A DNA stretch of 64,000 nucleotides from Selenomonas sp. ND2010 (GTDB lineage: Bacteria; Bacillota; Negativicutes; Selenomonadales; Selenomonadaceae): contig NZ_JNKI01000010.1 in assembly GCF_000702005.1 (NCBI RefSeq), forward strand, positions 31,757 through 95,756, in the 5' to 3' direction. The position numbers and the translations under genes are program-made. Below, piece after piece: positions 43,294 to 52,715 of the stretch; position 1 is the stretch's first letter, and each line of letters opens with the position of its first letter. The notes under the pieces are model-generated. The model saw only the letters and a program-made list of their open reading frames with translations, did no database searches and was not told the DNA's origin.

Positions 43294-43880
43294 GTAAAGA
43301 AGAGATTGATAATCAAACCAGTACACGAGTAGTCCTGGAGGTCGAAATTGTACAAGGTGTTTATCAGCCGAAACAGGCTCTCTTCAAAAACAACATATCT
43401 GGAGCTATGAAAGGATGTGGTTGTTTATTGAAGATATCGCTTTGCTACACTGCTTCTTTTAGTACTGACTAGCAAGTGCATCGGTGAAGAAAAAGATTAT
43501 CCATCAGGCGGAAGCGAGACGTAATGATGGTCAGGTGGCCGCCAGTCGTACTCTGAGCCAGTGGAAGTCTGTAGCACAACGTCAGAAGTCCAAAGGAAGT
43601 AGCAGCTATCCCGGGTAAATCTTTACGAATCATCTAAAAACCATCGAAACTTTAGGAACCCTATCGTTATCGATAACGGCAAGATGACAATCGAGAAGGT
43701 GTACACAACGTGATGTATTAATCACAAGGTTTCAGCTGAACGTCTACATACGTAGTAACCTGTGCGCGTGATTCTTACTCGAGAGAGAATCAGGCAGACA
43801 AATGAATATGAAGGACAGTTAATATCTATGCTTATCAACGAATAAAAGCCGGTTCACAGAAGATGCGAACCGGCTTTTTT
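43294..43880 (+). ncRNA. Large (about 585 nt) structured non-coding RNA of unidentified family
   Basis: An own promoter (43259-43287) and a strong terminator (43844-43880) bracket a region with no ORF on either strand. Many local stems are visible: GAAGAGA 43299 with TCTCTTC 43379; TGATAA 43307 with TTATCA 43361; ACAAC 43390 with GTTGT 43420; TTGCTA 43442 with TAGCAA 43470; CCATCA 43501 with TGATGG 43525; a CGTTATCGATAACG hairpin at 43665; GTGAT/ATCAC at 43710-43725; TGATTCT/AGAATCA at 43769-43792. TTGATAA (43306) could also pair with TTATCAA (43832), closing the molecule. RNase P, tmRNA, SRP and group I/II intron signatures were looked for and not found. Its size and many stems recall the OLE, ROOL and GOLLD classes; membership is not established. 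Confidence 0.7.
43844..43880 (+). terminator. Terminator of the large RNA (works on both strands)
   Basis: AAAAGCCGGTTC - 11-base loop - GAACCGGCTTTTTT, perfect 12-bp stem. On the minus strand it would also end the radical SAM operon, whose stop lies just outside at 43891. Confidence 0.92.
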
Positions 43881-43890
43881 ATGCTGTTTT

Positions 43891-44550
43891 TTAACTGTCC
43901 TCATAAGGGCGAACCCGTAAAATGAGCCCTCGTTCCTTACAAATTTCCTTGCAACGAGCGATTTCTTCTGGACCCTCAACCTGGTCCACAATCGTCAAAA
44001 CAACCTGTGGGATATATTTTTTGCTGTGCTCCGCAAAATCCAGCATTGCCTGATAAGACTTCACACCGTATTTGGCCCGCGTGAGGGCATAATACCGCTC
44101 TGCATTGGACGCATTGAGACTAATGGAAACCGTATCCAGAACGCCTTGAAAGTCCTGGGAAATCTCCCGGCCATATTCCAGCTCTCCCAGTCCATTGGTG
44201 TTAAGGCGAGTTGGCAGCTCCGGATGCTTCTGCTTTACATAGTGCAGCAGCTCTACCAACGTGTCAAGCTGCATAGTTGGTTCCCCGAATCCGCAAAATA
44301 CAACTTCCTTGATATACTCCCAAGGAGCTTCATCCAATGCCTCTTTGAATGCTTCGACTGTCGGCTTCTCCTTCAGCCATAACGAGGATTCTTCTGCCAT
44401 TTTCTTCATGTTTCGCAGACAAAAGGTACAGGCACAATTGCATTCATTCGTCACATTGACATAGAGATTGCGCTTGCCCTCCGGCTGAATGCGCAAACTC
44501 TCTTCCAACGGCAGATACCTGCCGCCTTCATGGGTTGCATAAACCAGCAT
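43891..44550 (-). CDS. Radical SAM protein, TatD-associated family
   Basis: 219 aa. The cluster ligands are Cys37, Cys41 and Cys44 (ECNCACTFCLRN), followed by VVFCGFGEPTMQ for SAM binding and RLNTNGLGELEYGR. The short chain ending LRVRPYEDS fits the radical SAM family often fused or linked with TatD nucleases; no tatD is here. The substrate is unknown. It starts one base after the kinase gene, and is last in the GGDEF-queF-kinase-SAM run. Confidence 0.85.
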   Translation of the reverse strand: MLVYATHEGGRYLPLEESLRIQPEGKRNLYVNVTNECNCACTFCLRNMKKMAEESSLWLKEKPTVEAFKEALDEAPWEYIKEVVFCGFGEPTMQLDTLVELLHYVKQKHPELPTRLNTNGLGELEYGREISQDFQGVLDTVSISLNASNAERYYALTRAKYGVKSYQAMLDFAEHSKKYIPQVVLTIVDQVEGPEEIARCKEICKERGLILRVRPYEDS

Positions 44551-44551
44551 A

Positions 44552-45382
44552 TCATTTCAGCTCCCTAAGATATTCTTCAAATGGCAGACCATAGTTCCAA
44601 GGCAAATCCAGTTTTACCGCATAAGCCAGGCATTTACTGATAAAATCCGCTGCCTTGCGGACGCTCTGCTCCAAGCCCTCGCCATTAATCAAGCTCCCAG
44701 CTACAATAGCCGCAAAGGCATCCCCAGACCCAGACCGGTCACCACCAATTTTTTCTGATTCTAAAACAGTCCCACGTCCAGCCTCATAAATAAAGTTTCG
44801 GATGGTTTCTCCTTCACTGAGCCCCGTAATGACGACCTGTGACGGCCCTTGATCCGCCAATGCTCCAGCCATGTATTCAAGCTCTTCATTGGAAACCCGC
44901 CCATCTTCCGGATAAGGAATCCCCAGCAGCTGGCAAGCCTCTGTGAGGTTCGGAGTAACCAGATCGGCATAAACCAAAAGTTTTCGCATCTCATCGCACA
45001 TTTCCTGCGTATACGAACTATAGAGCCTGCCATAGTCCCCCATGACAGGATCCACCATCACTCTGGTCGCCTGCTGCTTAAAACGGCGGATGAAATCTGC
45101 CACAATCTCAATTTGATGCGCAGACCCCAAAAAACCAGTGCATATACCATCAAAGGACAGCCGGTTTTTTTCCCAGCTGTCCATATAAGGCCGCATCCGG
45201 TCTGTATAGTCATCAATAAAATGATCGGGAAATCCCGTGTGAACGGAAAGAATTGCAGTCGGCATCGGACATGCCTGTATCTTCATGGCAGATATCAATG
45301 GCAGTTCAACTGCCACGGAACACCGGCCAAACCCAGTAATATCATTGACCAATGCAATACGCTTCTGATGTTTCAACGGCAT
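44552..45382 (-). CDS. Pyridoxamine kinase (PdxY/PdxK-like, ribokinase fold)
   Basis: 276 aa from the ATG at 45382 behind AAAGGGG. VNDITGFGRCSVAVELPLISAMKIQACPMPTAILSVHTGFP is the family's N-terminal substrate region; MVDPVMGDYGRLY and the anion-hole segment GGDRSGSGDAFAAIVAGSLI with catalytic Asp follow. It phosphorylates vitamin B6 vitamers to make PLP. It follows queF after 28 bp. Confidence 0.85.
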   Translation of the reverse strand: MPLKHQKRIALVNDITGFGRCSVAVELPLISAMKIQACPMPTAILSVHTGFPDHFIDDYTDRMRPYMDSWEKNRLSFDGICTGFLGSAHQIEIVADFIRRFKQQATRVMVDPVMGDYGRLYSSYTQEMCDEMRKLLVYADLVTPNLTEACQLLGIPYPEDGRVSNEELEYMAGALADQGPSQVVITGLSEGETIRNFIYEAGRGTVLESEKIGGDRSGSGDAFAAIVAGSLINGEGLEQSVRKAADFISKCLAYAVKLDLPWNYGLPFEEYLRELK

Positions 45383-45410
45383 ACTGACCCCTTTCCTGTT
45401 CACAAATCAA

Positions 45411-45905
45411 TCAACGATTATCCACTTTGTCCATTGCTACCATGTCATGCTCAGCAAAACGATGCCAAGCCAGCTCCTCGTACTTCGTACCAGGTTTTCC
45501 ATAGTTTGCATACGGGTCAATGGAAATGCCGCCACGTGGCAGGAACTTGCCCCAAACCTCGATATATTTCGGATCCATAAGCTTAATCAAGTCTTTCATG
45601 ATGACATTGACTACATCCTCATGAAAATCGCCATGATTGCGGAAACTGACCAAATATAACTTCAGCGATTTACTTTCAACCATTTTTTCCTGCGGCACAT
45701 AGCTGATATAGATTGTCGCATAATCCGGTTGCCCCGTGATGGGGCAAAGAGCCGTAAACTCCGGACAATTGAATTTAACCCAATAGTCGTTTTCTGGATG
45801 TTTGTTCTGGAAAGTCTCCAAAATCTCCGGACAGTAATCATAATGATAGTTTACCTTCTTCTTTCCCAGAAGGGTAATCTCTTCAGCAACTTTATCGCGT
45901 GACAT
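45411..45905 (-). CDS. queF: NADPH-dependent 7-cyano-7-deazaguanine reductase
   Basis: 164 aa, the unimodular type. The catalytic Cys54 and Asp61 lie in [20 protein letters not shown], and the NADPH motif is ESKSLKLYL. It reduces preQ0 to preQ1 in queuosine synthesis for tRNA. Its ATG shares one base with the stop of the upstream GGDEF-EAL gene (TAATG), so it is translationally coupled to it. The other queC, queD and queE genes are not in the window. Confidence 0.96.
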   Translation of the reverse strand: MSRDKVAEEITLLGKKKVNYHYDYCPEILETFQNKHPENDYWVKFNCPEFTALCPITGQPDYATIYISYVPQEKMVESKSLKLYLVSFRNHGDFHEDVVNVIMKDLIKLMDPKYIEVWGKFLPRGGISIDPYANYGKPGTKYEELAWHRFAEHDMVAMDKVDNR

Positions 45906-47605
45906 TAATTTTTCTCCATATGCAAAAACTTTTCTTCGAAATTTTCAACGCTTTCAGGGTGTCCAAACAAATATCCCTGAATCGAATCCGCCTTACACTC
46001 CTTAGTCAAAAGCTCGTACTCAGCGTCTTCCTCAACACCCTCAATGCAGCATTTAATTCCAATGCTATGGCAAAGCGCTACCACATATTTGACCAGGCGG
46101 CGATCAAAATCATTTTCAAGTATCTTTTTTACGAACTCACGATCAATCTTCACGATATCGCAGGATAGATATTTGAGCGACGCCAACGAACTGTAGCCTG
46201 TGCCAAAGTCATCCATGGCAATCGCTAATCCCTGCTGACGGAATTCGTCAAATTGCTTGTTGACAAAGCTCCAGTCCGCAACGATCTTACTTTCTGTAAG
46301 CTCCAGGATAATCGCCTCTGGCGGTATATCATAGCGCTGCAGGCATTCGGCTACAAACTCTTTGAATGAAAGGTCTTTGACCTGCTCATAGCTCATATTG
46401 ATGCTGACGCGGAAATTCGGGACTACCTGCCGCCAACGCTTACAAGTCTTAACCGCCTCTTCAAAAATCCACTTGCCCACCGGAATAATAAGTTTCGTCT
46501 CTTCCAAAATCGGAATAAACTCCATCGGTGCTACCATACGGCCCTTGGGATTTTTCCAACGCAACAGTGCCTCGGCACCGATAAGCTTTTGCTCCACCGC
46601 GCTGACCTGTGGCTGGAAAAACAGGCTAAACCCCGTACAGCCATTCTCTACACTATCCCAAAGACTATCGCGCATAGAGATTGAGCGGACCCAACGATTA
46701 TATTCCTCTTTACTGAACATCACATTGCGATTTTTTCCCTCTCGCTTCGCAATATCCATCGCTGCTTCTGCATGTTTATGAAGGACCAGATAATCCTTAC
46801 CAGCAGCCGGATAAAATACCGTACCACTGGACGCCGTACAAAAATACTGATGACCATCAATATCCTGAGGCCGCGAAAGCGCACTCTGCATACTGGCAAA
46901 GATATCATTTACCTCTTCTTCGCCAGCGCCCGGATAGATGATACCGAACTCATCGCCATCGAGTTTAAAAAGCGTCAAAGCCGGAGGAAGGACGTTGGCA
47001 ATCAAACGCGATACGCGCTTTAATACCTGGTCCCCCAACAAGCGATTGTAGGTTTCATTGACGATCTTGAAATTATCCAACCCAACTACCAGGATTGCGC
47101 CACCTTCACCTGTTGCACGATATTCTGCCAAGGCTCGCTTAACCGCGTGCTCAAACTGATATTTATTTAAGAGTCCTGTAACTTCGTCAGCCTGATTGCG
47201 CTGTGCCATCCTCGACATCATGCCCACAAACATACTCGGATTTCCGTCCCGGTCTGTCCCAACGCGGCCACGGCAACGAAGCCATGTGTACTCGCCTTTC
47301 CGATTCTTAACACGGTATTCCATCGCATGCTCAAAAAAACTCTGCGAAGTTTGAATACTGCGCATCGAAGCTAAATAGGGGCCTCGCTCCTCCGGATGGA
47401 TAAGCGGTGCCCAATTGGCATCAAAGTCTTCCATAACCTCACTGGGCAGTTCAAAATCCTGCACCAGATTTGGCGATACCATTACGATGTTTTCCTGTAA
47501 ATCCGCGAAAAACAGATAATCCTCAGTTGTCTTTTTCAGCAGATCAAAAAAGAACTTAAAACGTTTCAAACATGGGCTCAAGGGGATACGATTATTCTTT
47601 CTCAT
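45905..47605 (-). CDS. PAS-GGDEF-EAL cyclic di-GMP signalling protein
   Basis: 566 aa from the ATG at 47605. A PAS fold (about 20-150), a GGDEF domain (about 165-310) and an EAL domain (about 325-560) follow in order. The GGDEF motif reads DGDEF ([13 protein letters not shown]), one change from the consensus. The EAL domain has [11 protein letters not shown] and [17 protein letters not shown], so phosphodiesterase activity is likely intact. No membrane segment is evident. It is first in the operon with queF, the pyridoxamine kinase and the radical SAM gene. Confidence 0.93.
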   Translation of the reverse strand: MRKNNRIPLSPCLKRFKFFFDLLKKTTEDYLFFADLQENIVMVSPNLVQDFELPSEVMEDFDANWAPLIHPEERGPYLASMRSIQTSQSFFEHAMEYRVKNRKGEYTWLRCRGRVGTDRDGNPSMFVGMMSRMAQRNQADEVTGLLNKYQFEHAVKRALAEYRATGEGGAILVVGLDNFKIVNETYNRLLGDQVLKRVSRLIANVLPPALTLFKLDGDEFGIIYPGAGEEEVNDIFASMQSALSRPQDIDGHQYFCTASSGTVFYPAAGKDYLVLHKHAEAAMDIAKREGKNRNVMFSKEEYNRWVRSISMRDSLWDSVENGCTGFSLFFQPQVSAVEQKLIGAEALLRWKNPKGRMVAPMEFIPILEETKLIIPVGKWIFEEAVKTCKRWRQVVPNFRVSINMSYEQVKDLSFKEFVAECLQRYDIPPEAIILELTESKIVADWSFVNKQFDEFRQQGLAIAMDDFGTGYSSLASLKYLSCDIVKIDREFVKKILENDFDRRLVKYVVALCHSIGIKCCIEGVEEDAEYELLTKECKADSIQGYLFGHPESVENFEEKFLHMEKN

Positions 47606-47736
47606 AATTATCATCCTATTTGCCAAATTATACGTATAGGGTATTCACCCATTCTCCTCTTATCATATACCAAAACACTAATAAGAATCAAGTCTTATCC
47701 CTAGCAGCAATTCATCTACATTCAAAAAGTTTCCAG

Positions 47737-47772
47737 AAAAAACAAAAGACCTGCTCGTATTGAGCAGGTCTT
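47737..47772 (-). terminator. Terminator of the fum-frd operon
   Basis: On the minus strand GACCTGCTC-AATAC-GAGCAGGTC followed by a T-rich tail, 20 bp after the frdB stop. Confidence 0.88.
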
Positions 47773-47790
47773 CATCGTTCTTGCTAACTC

Positions 47791-48543
47791 TTACTTATCG
47801 AAGATATTGCGCAATGCCTGTTTGTTGACATCACGGTTAAGCTGAGCAAGATACGTCGTCAATTTGATGTTCTTCGGGCAAGCCTCGACACAGTTCTGGC
47901 TGTTACCGCAGCTCGTAATACCACCTTTTTCCATCAGGGCATTCAGACGCGTCGGAGCATCGAATTTCCCGAGCGGATGGAGGTTGAAAAGATATGCTTG
48001 TACCGTCGGGGACGGTCCGATAAAGTCGGACTGCGGGCCAACGTTCGGGCAAGCCTCGAGACAGCAGCCGCAGGTCATGCAGTGCGAAATCTCATAAGCC
48101 GTCTCAGCCGTATGCGGGTTCTGAATCGGAGCATCTTTGACATCCCAAGTGCCATCGACTTCAATCCAGCCATGGATGCGTTTGAGGCTCTCAAACATAA
48201 CGGAACGATCAATCAAAAGATCGCGGATAACCGGGAACGTGCGAGCTGGAGCCAGATGAATCGGCTGCTCAAGGTTATCAACCAACGAGCAGCAAGCCTG
48301 ACGAGCTTTGCCGTTGATAACCATCATGCAAGCGCCGCAAACCTTCTCCAGGCAGTTGCATTCCCAAACAACCGGAGCGACTTTTTTGCCGTCAACGGTC
48401 ACCGGATTTTTCTGGATTTCCATCAGGGCGGCAACGATGTTGAGGCCCGGACGATAATCTACTTCGAACTCCTGCGTGTACGGCTTGTCATTTGGGCCGT
48501 CCTGGCGTTCGATAACGAGTCTGACTTTCTTCTGTTCTGCCAT
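47791..48543 (-). CDS. frdB: Fumarate reductase / succinate dehydrogenase iron-sulfur subunit
   Basis: 250 aa. The N-terminal ferredoxin domain binds 2Fe-2S (CNCLEKVCGACMMVINGKARQAC), and the C-terminal part holds the 4Fe-4S/3Fe-4S ligands (CMTCGCCLEACPNVGP and CGNSQNCVEACPKN). It passes electrons between the cytochrome b and the flavoprotein. The ATG follows GGGGAGG. Last gene of the operon. Confidence 0.97.
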   Translation of the reverse strand: MAEQKKVRLVIERQDGPNDKPYTQEFEVDYRPGLNIVAALMEIQKNPVTVDGKKVAPVVWECNCLEKVCGACMMVINGKARQACCSLVDNLEQPIHLAPARTFPVIRDLLIDRSVMFESLKRIHGWIEVDGTWDVKDAPIQNPHTAETAYEISHCMTCGCCLEACPNVGPQSDFIGPSPTVQAYLFNLHPLGKFDAPTRLNALMEKGGITSCGNSQNCVEACPKNIKLTTYLAQLNRDVNKQALRNIFDK

Positions 48544-48561
48544 TCTATTTGTCCTCCCCCA

Positions 48562-50469
48562 TTACTCTTTCTTAGCTACAGCGTAGTTACGCAGACGCGG
48601 CTTGATGAGAGAATGCTCGAATTCACGATAGGAAACCTCCGGCTCGTTATTAGCAGCATCGAAGGAAACAACGGTCGTGTACATGAATTTCTCATCATCA
48701 CGGCCAAAGAATACGAGATCATCATTGCCATCATCCGTCATAGCACGGCCAGTCTCAGCATCGAAATGATACTTGCCGGTCTTCTCATCGAAGGCTTTCT
48801 TCTTTGCATCATCCCACTGATCATAGTCGGATTTGAGGACAATCTTCGCATGAGCACCACGGCTCTCGTCACGCAGCAGTGCGGACTTCGTGATGGCCAT
48901 TGCATAGATAATCATGTTGCGGAGCTGACGAACAAACATAGCTTCCTGGTTTGCCCAGTTGCCATGGTCCGTAACACCGATGTTCTCCCAGCGTTTGAGC
49001 AGCTCATGAAGCTCCTTCATGCACTGCGCAAGACCTTTGTTATCACGCTCAACGGAAACATATTTGTACATGATATCGCCGAGCTCATGATGCATCTGAT
49101 GTGCGTTCTCCGGACCATTCATTGCGCGGATACGGTCGAATTCTTCTACGCACTCTTTGCGAGCTGCCTCGAGCTCTGCTTCCGTAAGCGCATCGCCGAG
49201 TTTGCCGCTGCGAGCCAGACGCAGGGATTCCGGACCGGAAATCGTACCGGAGTAGGTTGCCGACAGCAGGGAGTTTGCACCCAGACGGTTAGCACCATGA
49301 TACTGATAATCGCACTCGCCAGAAGCCATGAGGCCTGGGATATTCGTATGATGTTCACGGTCAACCCAGATACCACCCATGGAGTAATGGATCGACGGGA
49401 AGATTTCCATCGGTACCTTACGCGGATCTTTACCTACGAAATCATCATACATCTCGAGGATACCGCCGAGTTTGCGCTCGAGGTAATCTGCCGGGATATG
49501 CGAGAGGTCGAGGTATACGCGGTTCGGGTTCTGCATGCCGAGGCCCATGTGAACAACGACTTTGTAGATAGCACGGGAAGCAACGTCACGCGGAACGAGG
49601 TTGCCGTATGCCGGATACATATCCTCGAGGAAGTACCAACGCTCTTTCTCGTGAGTTTCCGGATTCTCGCGGTAAACCCATACACGGCCACCCTCACCAC
49701 GGCAAGCCTCAGACATCAGGCGGTTTTTATCCGAACCTGGGATTGCCGTTGGATGGATCTGCAGGAATTCCGGGTTACCGATTTCAGCGCCCTGCTGATA
49801 AACAGCGGATACTGCCGAACCGTTACAAATCGTGGAAGCCGTGCAACGGCCATATACCTGGCCAGGGCCACCCGTTGCGAGGATAACAACATCAGCCGGG
49901 AACGAAACGATTTCGTTGGAATTCATGTTCTGAGCAACGATACCACGGCAGACACCATCTTTGTTCTTGATGATTTTGATGAATTCCCAGAACTCATATT
50001 TCTTGACGCCGCCCTTGACTTCCCAACGACGAACCTGCTCATCAAGAGCATAGAGGAGCTGCTGACCCGTCGTGGAACCAGCAAATACCGTACGTTTATT
50101 TTTCTGACCACCGAAGTTACGGAGATCGAGAACGCCTTCCGCCGTACGCGTGAACGGAACACCCATGCGATCGAACATCTTGACGAGTTTCGGAGCTGCC
50201 TCAACCATGCCTTTTACAGCCAGCTGGTCAGCCAGGAAGTCACCGCCGTATACCGTATCATCGAAATGTTCATAAATGGAATCATGCTCACCTTTGGTAT
50301 CCATGCAAGCATTCATACCACCCTGTGCACACAGGGAATGGGAACGTTTTACCGGGCAGTACGAGAACAGGTCTACTTTACCGCCGCCTTCGCAGATTTT
50401 CAGCGCAGCCATGAGGCCAGAGAGGCCGCCACCTACGACAATAATCTTATTTTCAGGTTTATTAGCCAT
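48562..50469 (-). CDS. frdA: Fumarate reductase / succinate dehydrogenase flavoprotein subunit
   Basis: 635 aa. FAD-binding VVGGGLSGLMAALKICEGG, covalent-FAD His in KRSHSLCAQGGMNACM, active-site segments HPTAIPGS and GGIWVD, and EACRGEGG are present. It is of the Wolinella/B. subtilis type with a single large cytochrome b partner. In a succinate/propionate former it should run as a fumarate reductase, though it could also oxidise succinate. The RBS is AAAAGGAG. It lies 18 bp before frdB. Confidence 0.97.
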   Translation of the reverse strand: MANKPENKIIVVGGGLSGLMAALKICEGGGKVDLFSYCPVKRSHSLCAQGGMNACMDTKGEHDSIYEHFDDTVYGGDFLADQLAVKGMVEAAPKLVKMFDRMGVPFTRTAEGVLDLRNFGGQKNKRTVFAGSTTGQQLLYALDEQVRRWEVKGGVKKYEFWEFIKIIKNKDGVCRGIVAQNMNSNEIVSFPADVVILATGGPGQVYGRCTASTICNGSAVSAVYQQGAEIGNPEFLQIHPTAIPGSDKNRLMSEACRGEGGRVWVYRENPETHEKERWYFLEDMYPAYGNLVPRDVASRAIYKVVVHMGLGMQNPNRVYLDLSHIPADYLERKLGGILEMYDDFVGKDPRKVPMEIFPSIHYSMGGIWVDREHHTNIPGLMASGECDYQYHGANRLGANSLLSATYSGTISGPESLRLARSGKLGDALTEAELEAARKECVEEFDRIRAMNGPENAHQMHHELGDIMYKYVSVERDNKGLAQCMKELHELLKRWENIGVTDHGNWANQEAMFVRQLRNMIIYAMAITKSALLRDESRGAHAKIVLKSDYDQWDDAKKKAFDEKTGKYHFDAETGRAMTDDGNDDLVFFGRDDEKFMYTTVVSFDAANNEPEVSYREFEHSLIKPRLRNYAVAKKE

Positions 50470-50500
50470 TGATTTTCTCCTTTTCTTTGCGATACTTCAC

Positions 50501-51127
50501 TTACATTACGAAGTAGCTGCCCATGAATACCAGCGTAATCAGGCAGAGAAGAGCGCAGAGACCCATGCTGCAGAGACTGACGACGTTCTGGATGCGCGGG
50601 CCCTTAGCAATACCCCAAGTCATGCAGAAGGTCGTGATACCATTGCAGAAATGGAAGATTGCAGCGAACATACCAATAATGTAGAGAACTGCGATAATCG
50701 GGTTGCCCGTGAACATGCTATGGAGCAGTTCATAGGAAATCGGCGTACCGCTAATAGCCTTCGTAAAGATACGGAGATCAAATACATGCCAGGCAAGGAA
50801 AAAGACCAGGAGCCAAGCCGTCCAGCGCTGGAACGCGAACTGCCAGTTGCGGACGTAACCATAACGGCCCGGGTTGTTGTTAGCCTGACGGCAGATGTAA
50901 ATACCATAAATAGCATGGAACAGCAGCGGAAGCGCAATAGCCCCGACTTCGAGAGCAAGGAAAATCGGTTTCGGGATGAGCTCCATCGTTGCAAGTGCAC
51001 CATTCAGCACCGGAGCGCCGCCGAGGGCCATCGAGTTGGTAAAGATATGCTCAAAAAGAACCATACCCAAAACCAGGAGACCCACTAAAGAATGCAGACG
51101 ACGCAGATAAAAAGTTGTGTGAAACAT
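50501..51127 (-). CDS. frdC: Fumarate reductase / succinate dehydrogenase cytochrome b subunit
   Basis: 208 aa with five membrane helices, the form with two haems (SdhC b558/FrdC of Wolinella type). Histidines lie in helices at positions expected for haem ligands (RRLHSLVGLLVLGMVLFEHIFTNS, FHAIYGIYI, LAWHVFDLRI, FHFCNGITTFCM). It connects the enzyme to menaquinol. The RBS AGGAGGTACAGA is strong. It lies 31 bp before frdA. Confidence 0.95.
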   Translation of the reverse strand: MFHTTFYLRRLHSLVGLLVLGMVLFEHIFTNSMALGGAPVLNGALATMELIPKPIFLALEVGAIALPLLFHAIYGIYICRQANNNPGRYGYVRNWQFAFQRWTAWLLVFFLAWHVFDLRIFTKAISGTPISYELLHSMFTGNPIIAVLYIIGMFAAIFHFCNGITTFCMTWGIAKGPRIQNVVSLCSMGLCALLCLITLVFMGSYFVM

Positions 51128-51160
51128 TCTGTACCTCCTAAAATAATTCCAATACCTCTA

Positions 51161-51727
51161 TCAGTAGCCTTTCAGCGTACGATATTTAGCCTGATTCGTC
51201 TCATAAAGGTTATTACCCTCACAGTCGATAACAACGATAGCCGGGAAATCCTCAACCGTAAGCGCAGCAACAGCCTCAGGGCCGAGCTCCGGATAAGCAA
51301 GGACTTCATATTTTTTAACCGACTTTGCAATCAGGGCAGCAGCACCACCAACAGCAGCAAAATACGTAACACCGTTTTTCTTCATGGACTCGATAACAGC
51401 CTCCGAACGAGAGCCTTTACCGATCATACCTTTGATACCCTGATCGAGCATCGTCGGCGTATAAGCATCCATGCGGCCAGAAGTCGTCGGACCGCAGGAA
51501 CCGATCGGATCGCCCGGTTTTGCCGGCGTCGGTCCCAGGTAATAGACCATCTGGTTCGTCCAGTCAACCGGCAGCTTCTCGCCACGTGCGAGCGCTTCCG
51601 TCATTGCCTTATGAGCTGCATCACGAGCAGCGATAATCGTACCGCTGATCAAGACTGCATCACCAGCATGCAGCTGGCGGGATTTCTCTTCCGTAAACGG
51701 AGTCTGAATTTTAATTGGTTCTGCCAT
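51161..51727 (-). CDS. Fumarate hydratase, beta subunit (class I, two-subunit)
   Basis: 188 aa. PIGSCGPTTSGRMDAYTPTMLDQGIKGMIGKGSRS is the signature of the C-terminal swivelling domain of iron-sulfur hydro-lyases. With the alpha chain it converts malate to fumarate, feeding the reductase encoded next. The start follows TAGGAGG. It lies 21 bp after the alpha-subunit gene. Confidence 0.95.
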   Translation of the reverse strand: MAEPIKIQTPFTEEKSRQLHAGDAVLISGTIIAARDAAHKAMTEALARGEKLPVDWTNQMVYYLGPTPAKPGDPIGSCGPTTSGRMDAYTPTMLDQGIKGMIGKGSRSEAVIESMKKNGVTYFAAVGGAAALIAKSVKKYEVLAYPELGPEAVAALTVEDFPAIVVIDCEGNNLYETNQAKYRTLKGY

Positions 51728-51748
51728 TGTTATTCCTCCTATCTCAAA

Positions 51749-52591
51749 TCAAAGCGTACGGGATGCATGACGCATTGCGTGGCAGCAGATCGTTACAGCG
51801 ACCGGCAAGCCTGCGATATGCGTTGGGCCCCACTCAATATTGACTGCAAGAGCGGAGGTCGAGCCGCCGAGCTGCGGTCCGATACCCGTCTGATTAATGA
51901 GATCCAGGAGTTCGCCCTCAAGTTTTGCGTATTCCGGCATCGGATTACGCTCATCAATGGAACGAGTCAGTGCCTTCTTGGAAAGGAGGGCAGCACGATC
52001 CATGGTACCACCGATACCAACACCGACAACCATCGGCGGGCACGGATTCATGCTTGCATGGAGGATGATGTCCATAACAGCTTTCTTTACGCCCTCAACG
52101 CCATCGGCCGGAACCAGCATCTTGACGCCGGATTTGTTCTCCGAACCGAAGCCTTTCGGTGCAACCGTAATCTTGAGCTTGTCACCCGGGACAATTTTCG
52201 TATAGATAACGCCCGGCGTGTTATCCTTCGTATTAACACGATTGAACAGCGGCTCCGCAACAACAGATTTGCGCAGATAACCTTCCGTATAGCCCTTCGA
52301 AATACCTTCGTTGACTGCATCCTCCAAGGAACCACCAGTGATATGGAGATCCTGGCCTACTTCGAGGAATACAATCGTCATGCCGGTATCCTGGCAATAC
52401 GGACGATCCTCAGCACGTGCGATTTCTGCATTCTTAATGATCTGGTCAAGAACGTTCTGAGCAACCGGAGAAACCTCCGTCTCGCGGCCACGTTTGAGGC
52501 CTTCGTAAACGTCTTTCGGCAGATAATAAGCTGCTTCCTTGCACATCTGTGCTACGTTTTCAGTGATTTGTTTTGCGTCGAGTTCTCGCAA
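51749..52591 (-). CDS. Fumarate hydratase, alpha subunit (class I, iron-sulfur)
   Basis: 280 aa from a TTG at 52591, six bases after GGGAGGG; an in-frame ATG at 52606 would put that Shine-Dalgarno inside the gene. MRELDAKQITENVAQMCKEA then matches the usual N-terminus. Iron-sulfur cluster cysteines lie in RPYCQDTGMTIVF, NPCPPMVVGVGIGGTMDRAALLSKKAL, and near the C-terminus. First gene of fumAB-frdCAB. Confidence 0.94.
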   Translation of the reverse strand: MRELDAKQITENVAQMCKEAAYYLPKDVYEGLKRGRETEVSPVAQNVLDQIIKNAEIARAEDRPYCQDTGMTIVFLEVGQDLHITGGSLEDAVNEGISKGYTEGYLRKSVVAEPLFNRVNTKDNTPGVIYTKIVPGDKLKITVAPKGFGSENKSGVKMLVPADGVEGVKKAVMDIILHASMNPCPPMVVGVGIGGTMDRAALLSKKALTRSIDERNPMPEYAKLEGELLDLINQTGIGPQLGGSTSALAVNIEWGPTHIAGLPVAVTICCHAMRHASRTL

Positions 52592-52636
52592 AGTAATCCC
52601 TCCCATAAATACAACTTATCACACATCTGTAGGTTC

Positions 52637-52665
52637 ATCATAGCACATTTTATTATGCCATTCAA
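52637..52665 (-). promoter_or_regulatory. Promoter of the fum-frd operon
   Basis: On the minus strand TTGAAT (52660-52665) and extended -10 TGCTATGAT (TATGAT 52637-52642), spacer 17 bp, about 45 bp before the first start. Confidence 0.7.
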
Positions 52666-52715
52666 GCACTGTAAAAAGTGCTGCAAACCCGCGTAAATAG
52701 TGAATTTCGTTCACT
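52666..52715. promoter_or_regulatory. Two inverted repeats upstream of the fum-frd promoter
   Basis: GCACT-GTAAAA-AGTGC (52666-52681) abuts the -35, and AGTGAA-TTTCG-TTCACT (52699-52715) lies just upstream. Both look like binding sites for a dimeric regulator such as a CRP/FNR- or Rex-type protein. The next 150 bp are AT-rich with no ORF. Confidence 0.45.

Noticed and set aside
43294..43880. Identification of the large RNA as RNase P, tmRNA or a self-splicing intron
   Set aside because: No GAGGAAAGTCC-type P4 region, no tRNA-like end or tag reading frame, and no group II domain V or group I core could be found by eye.
47977..50472. 831-aa open frame antisense to frdA
   Set aside because: It lies wholly opposite frdB/frdA, which are certain by homology; it has no recognisable domain and no ribosome site. 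Long antisense frames are expected where third positions are strongly biased.
51092..52696. 534-aa open frame antisense to the fumarase genes
   Set aside because: Same reason: mirror of conserved coding sequence, low complexity, no start signal.
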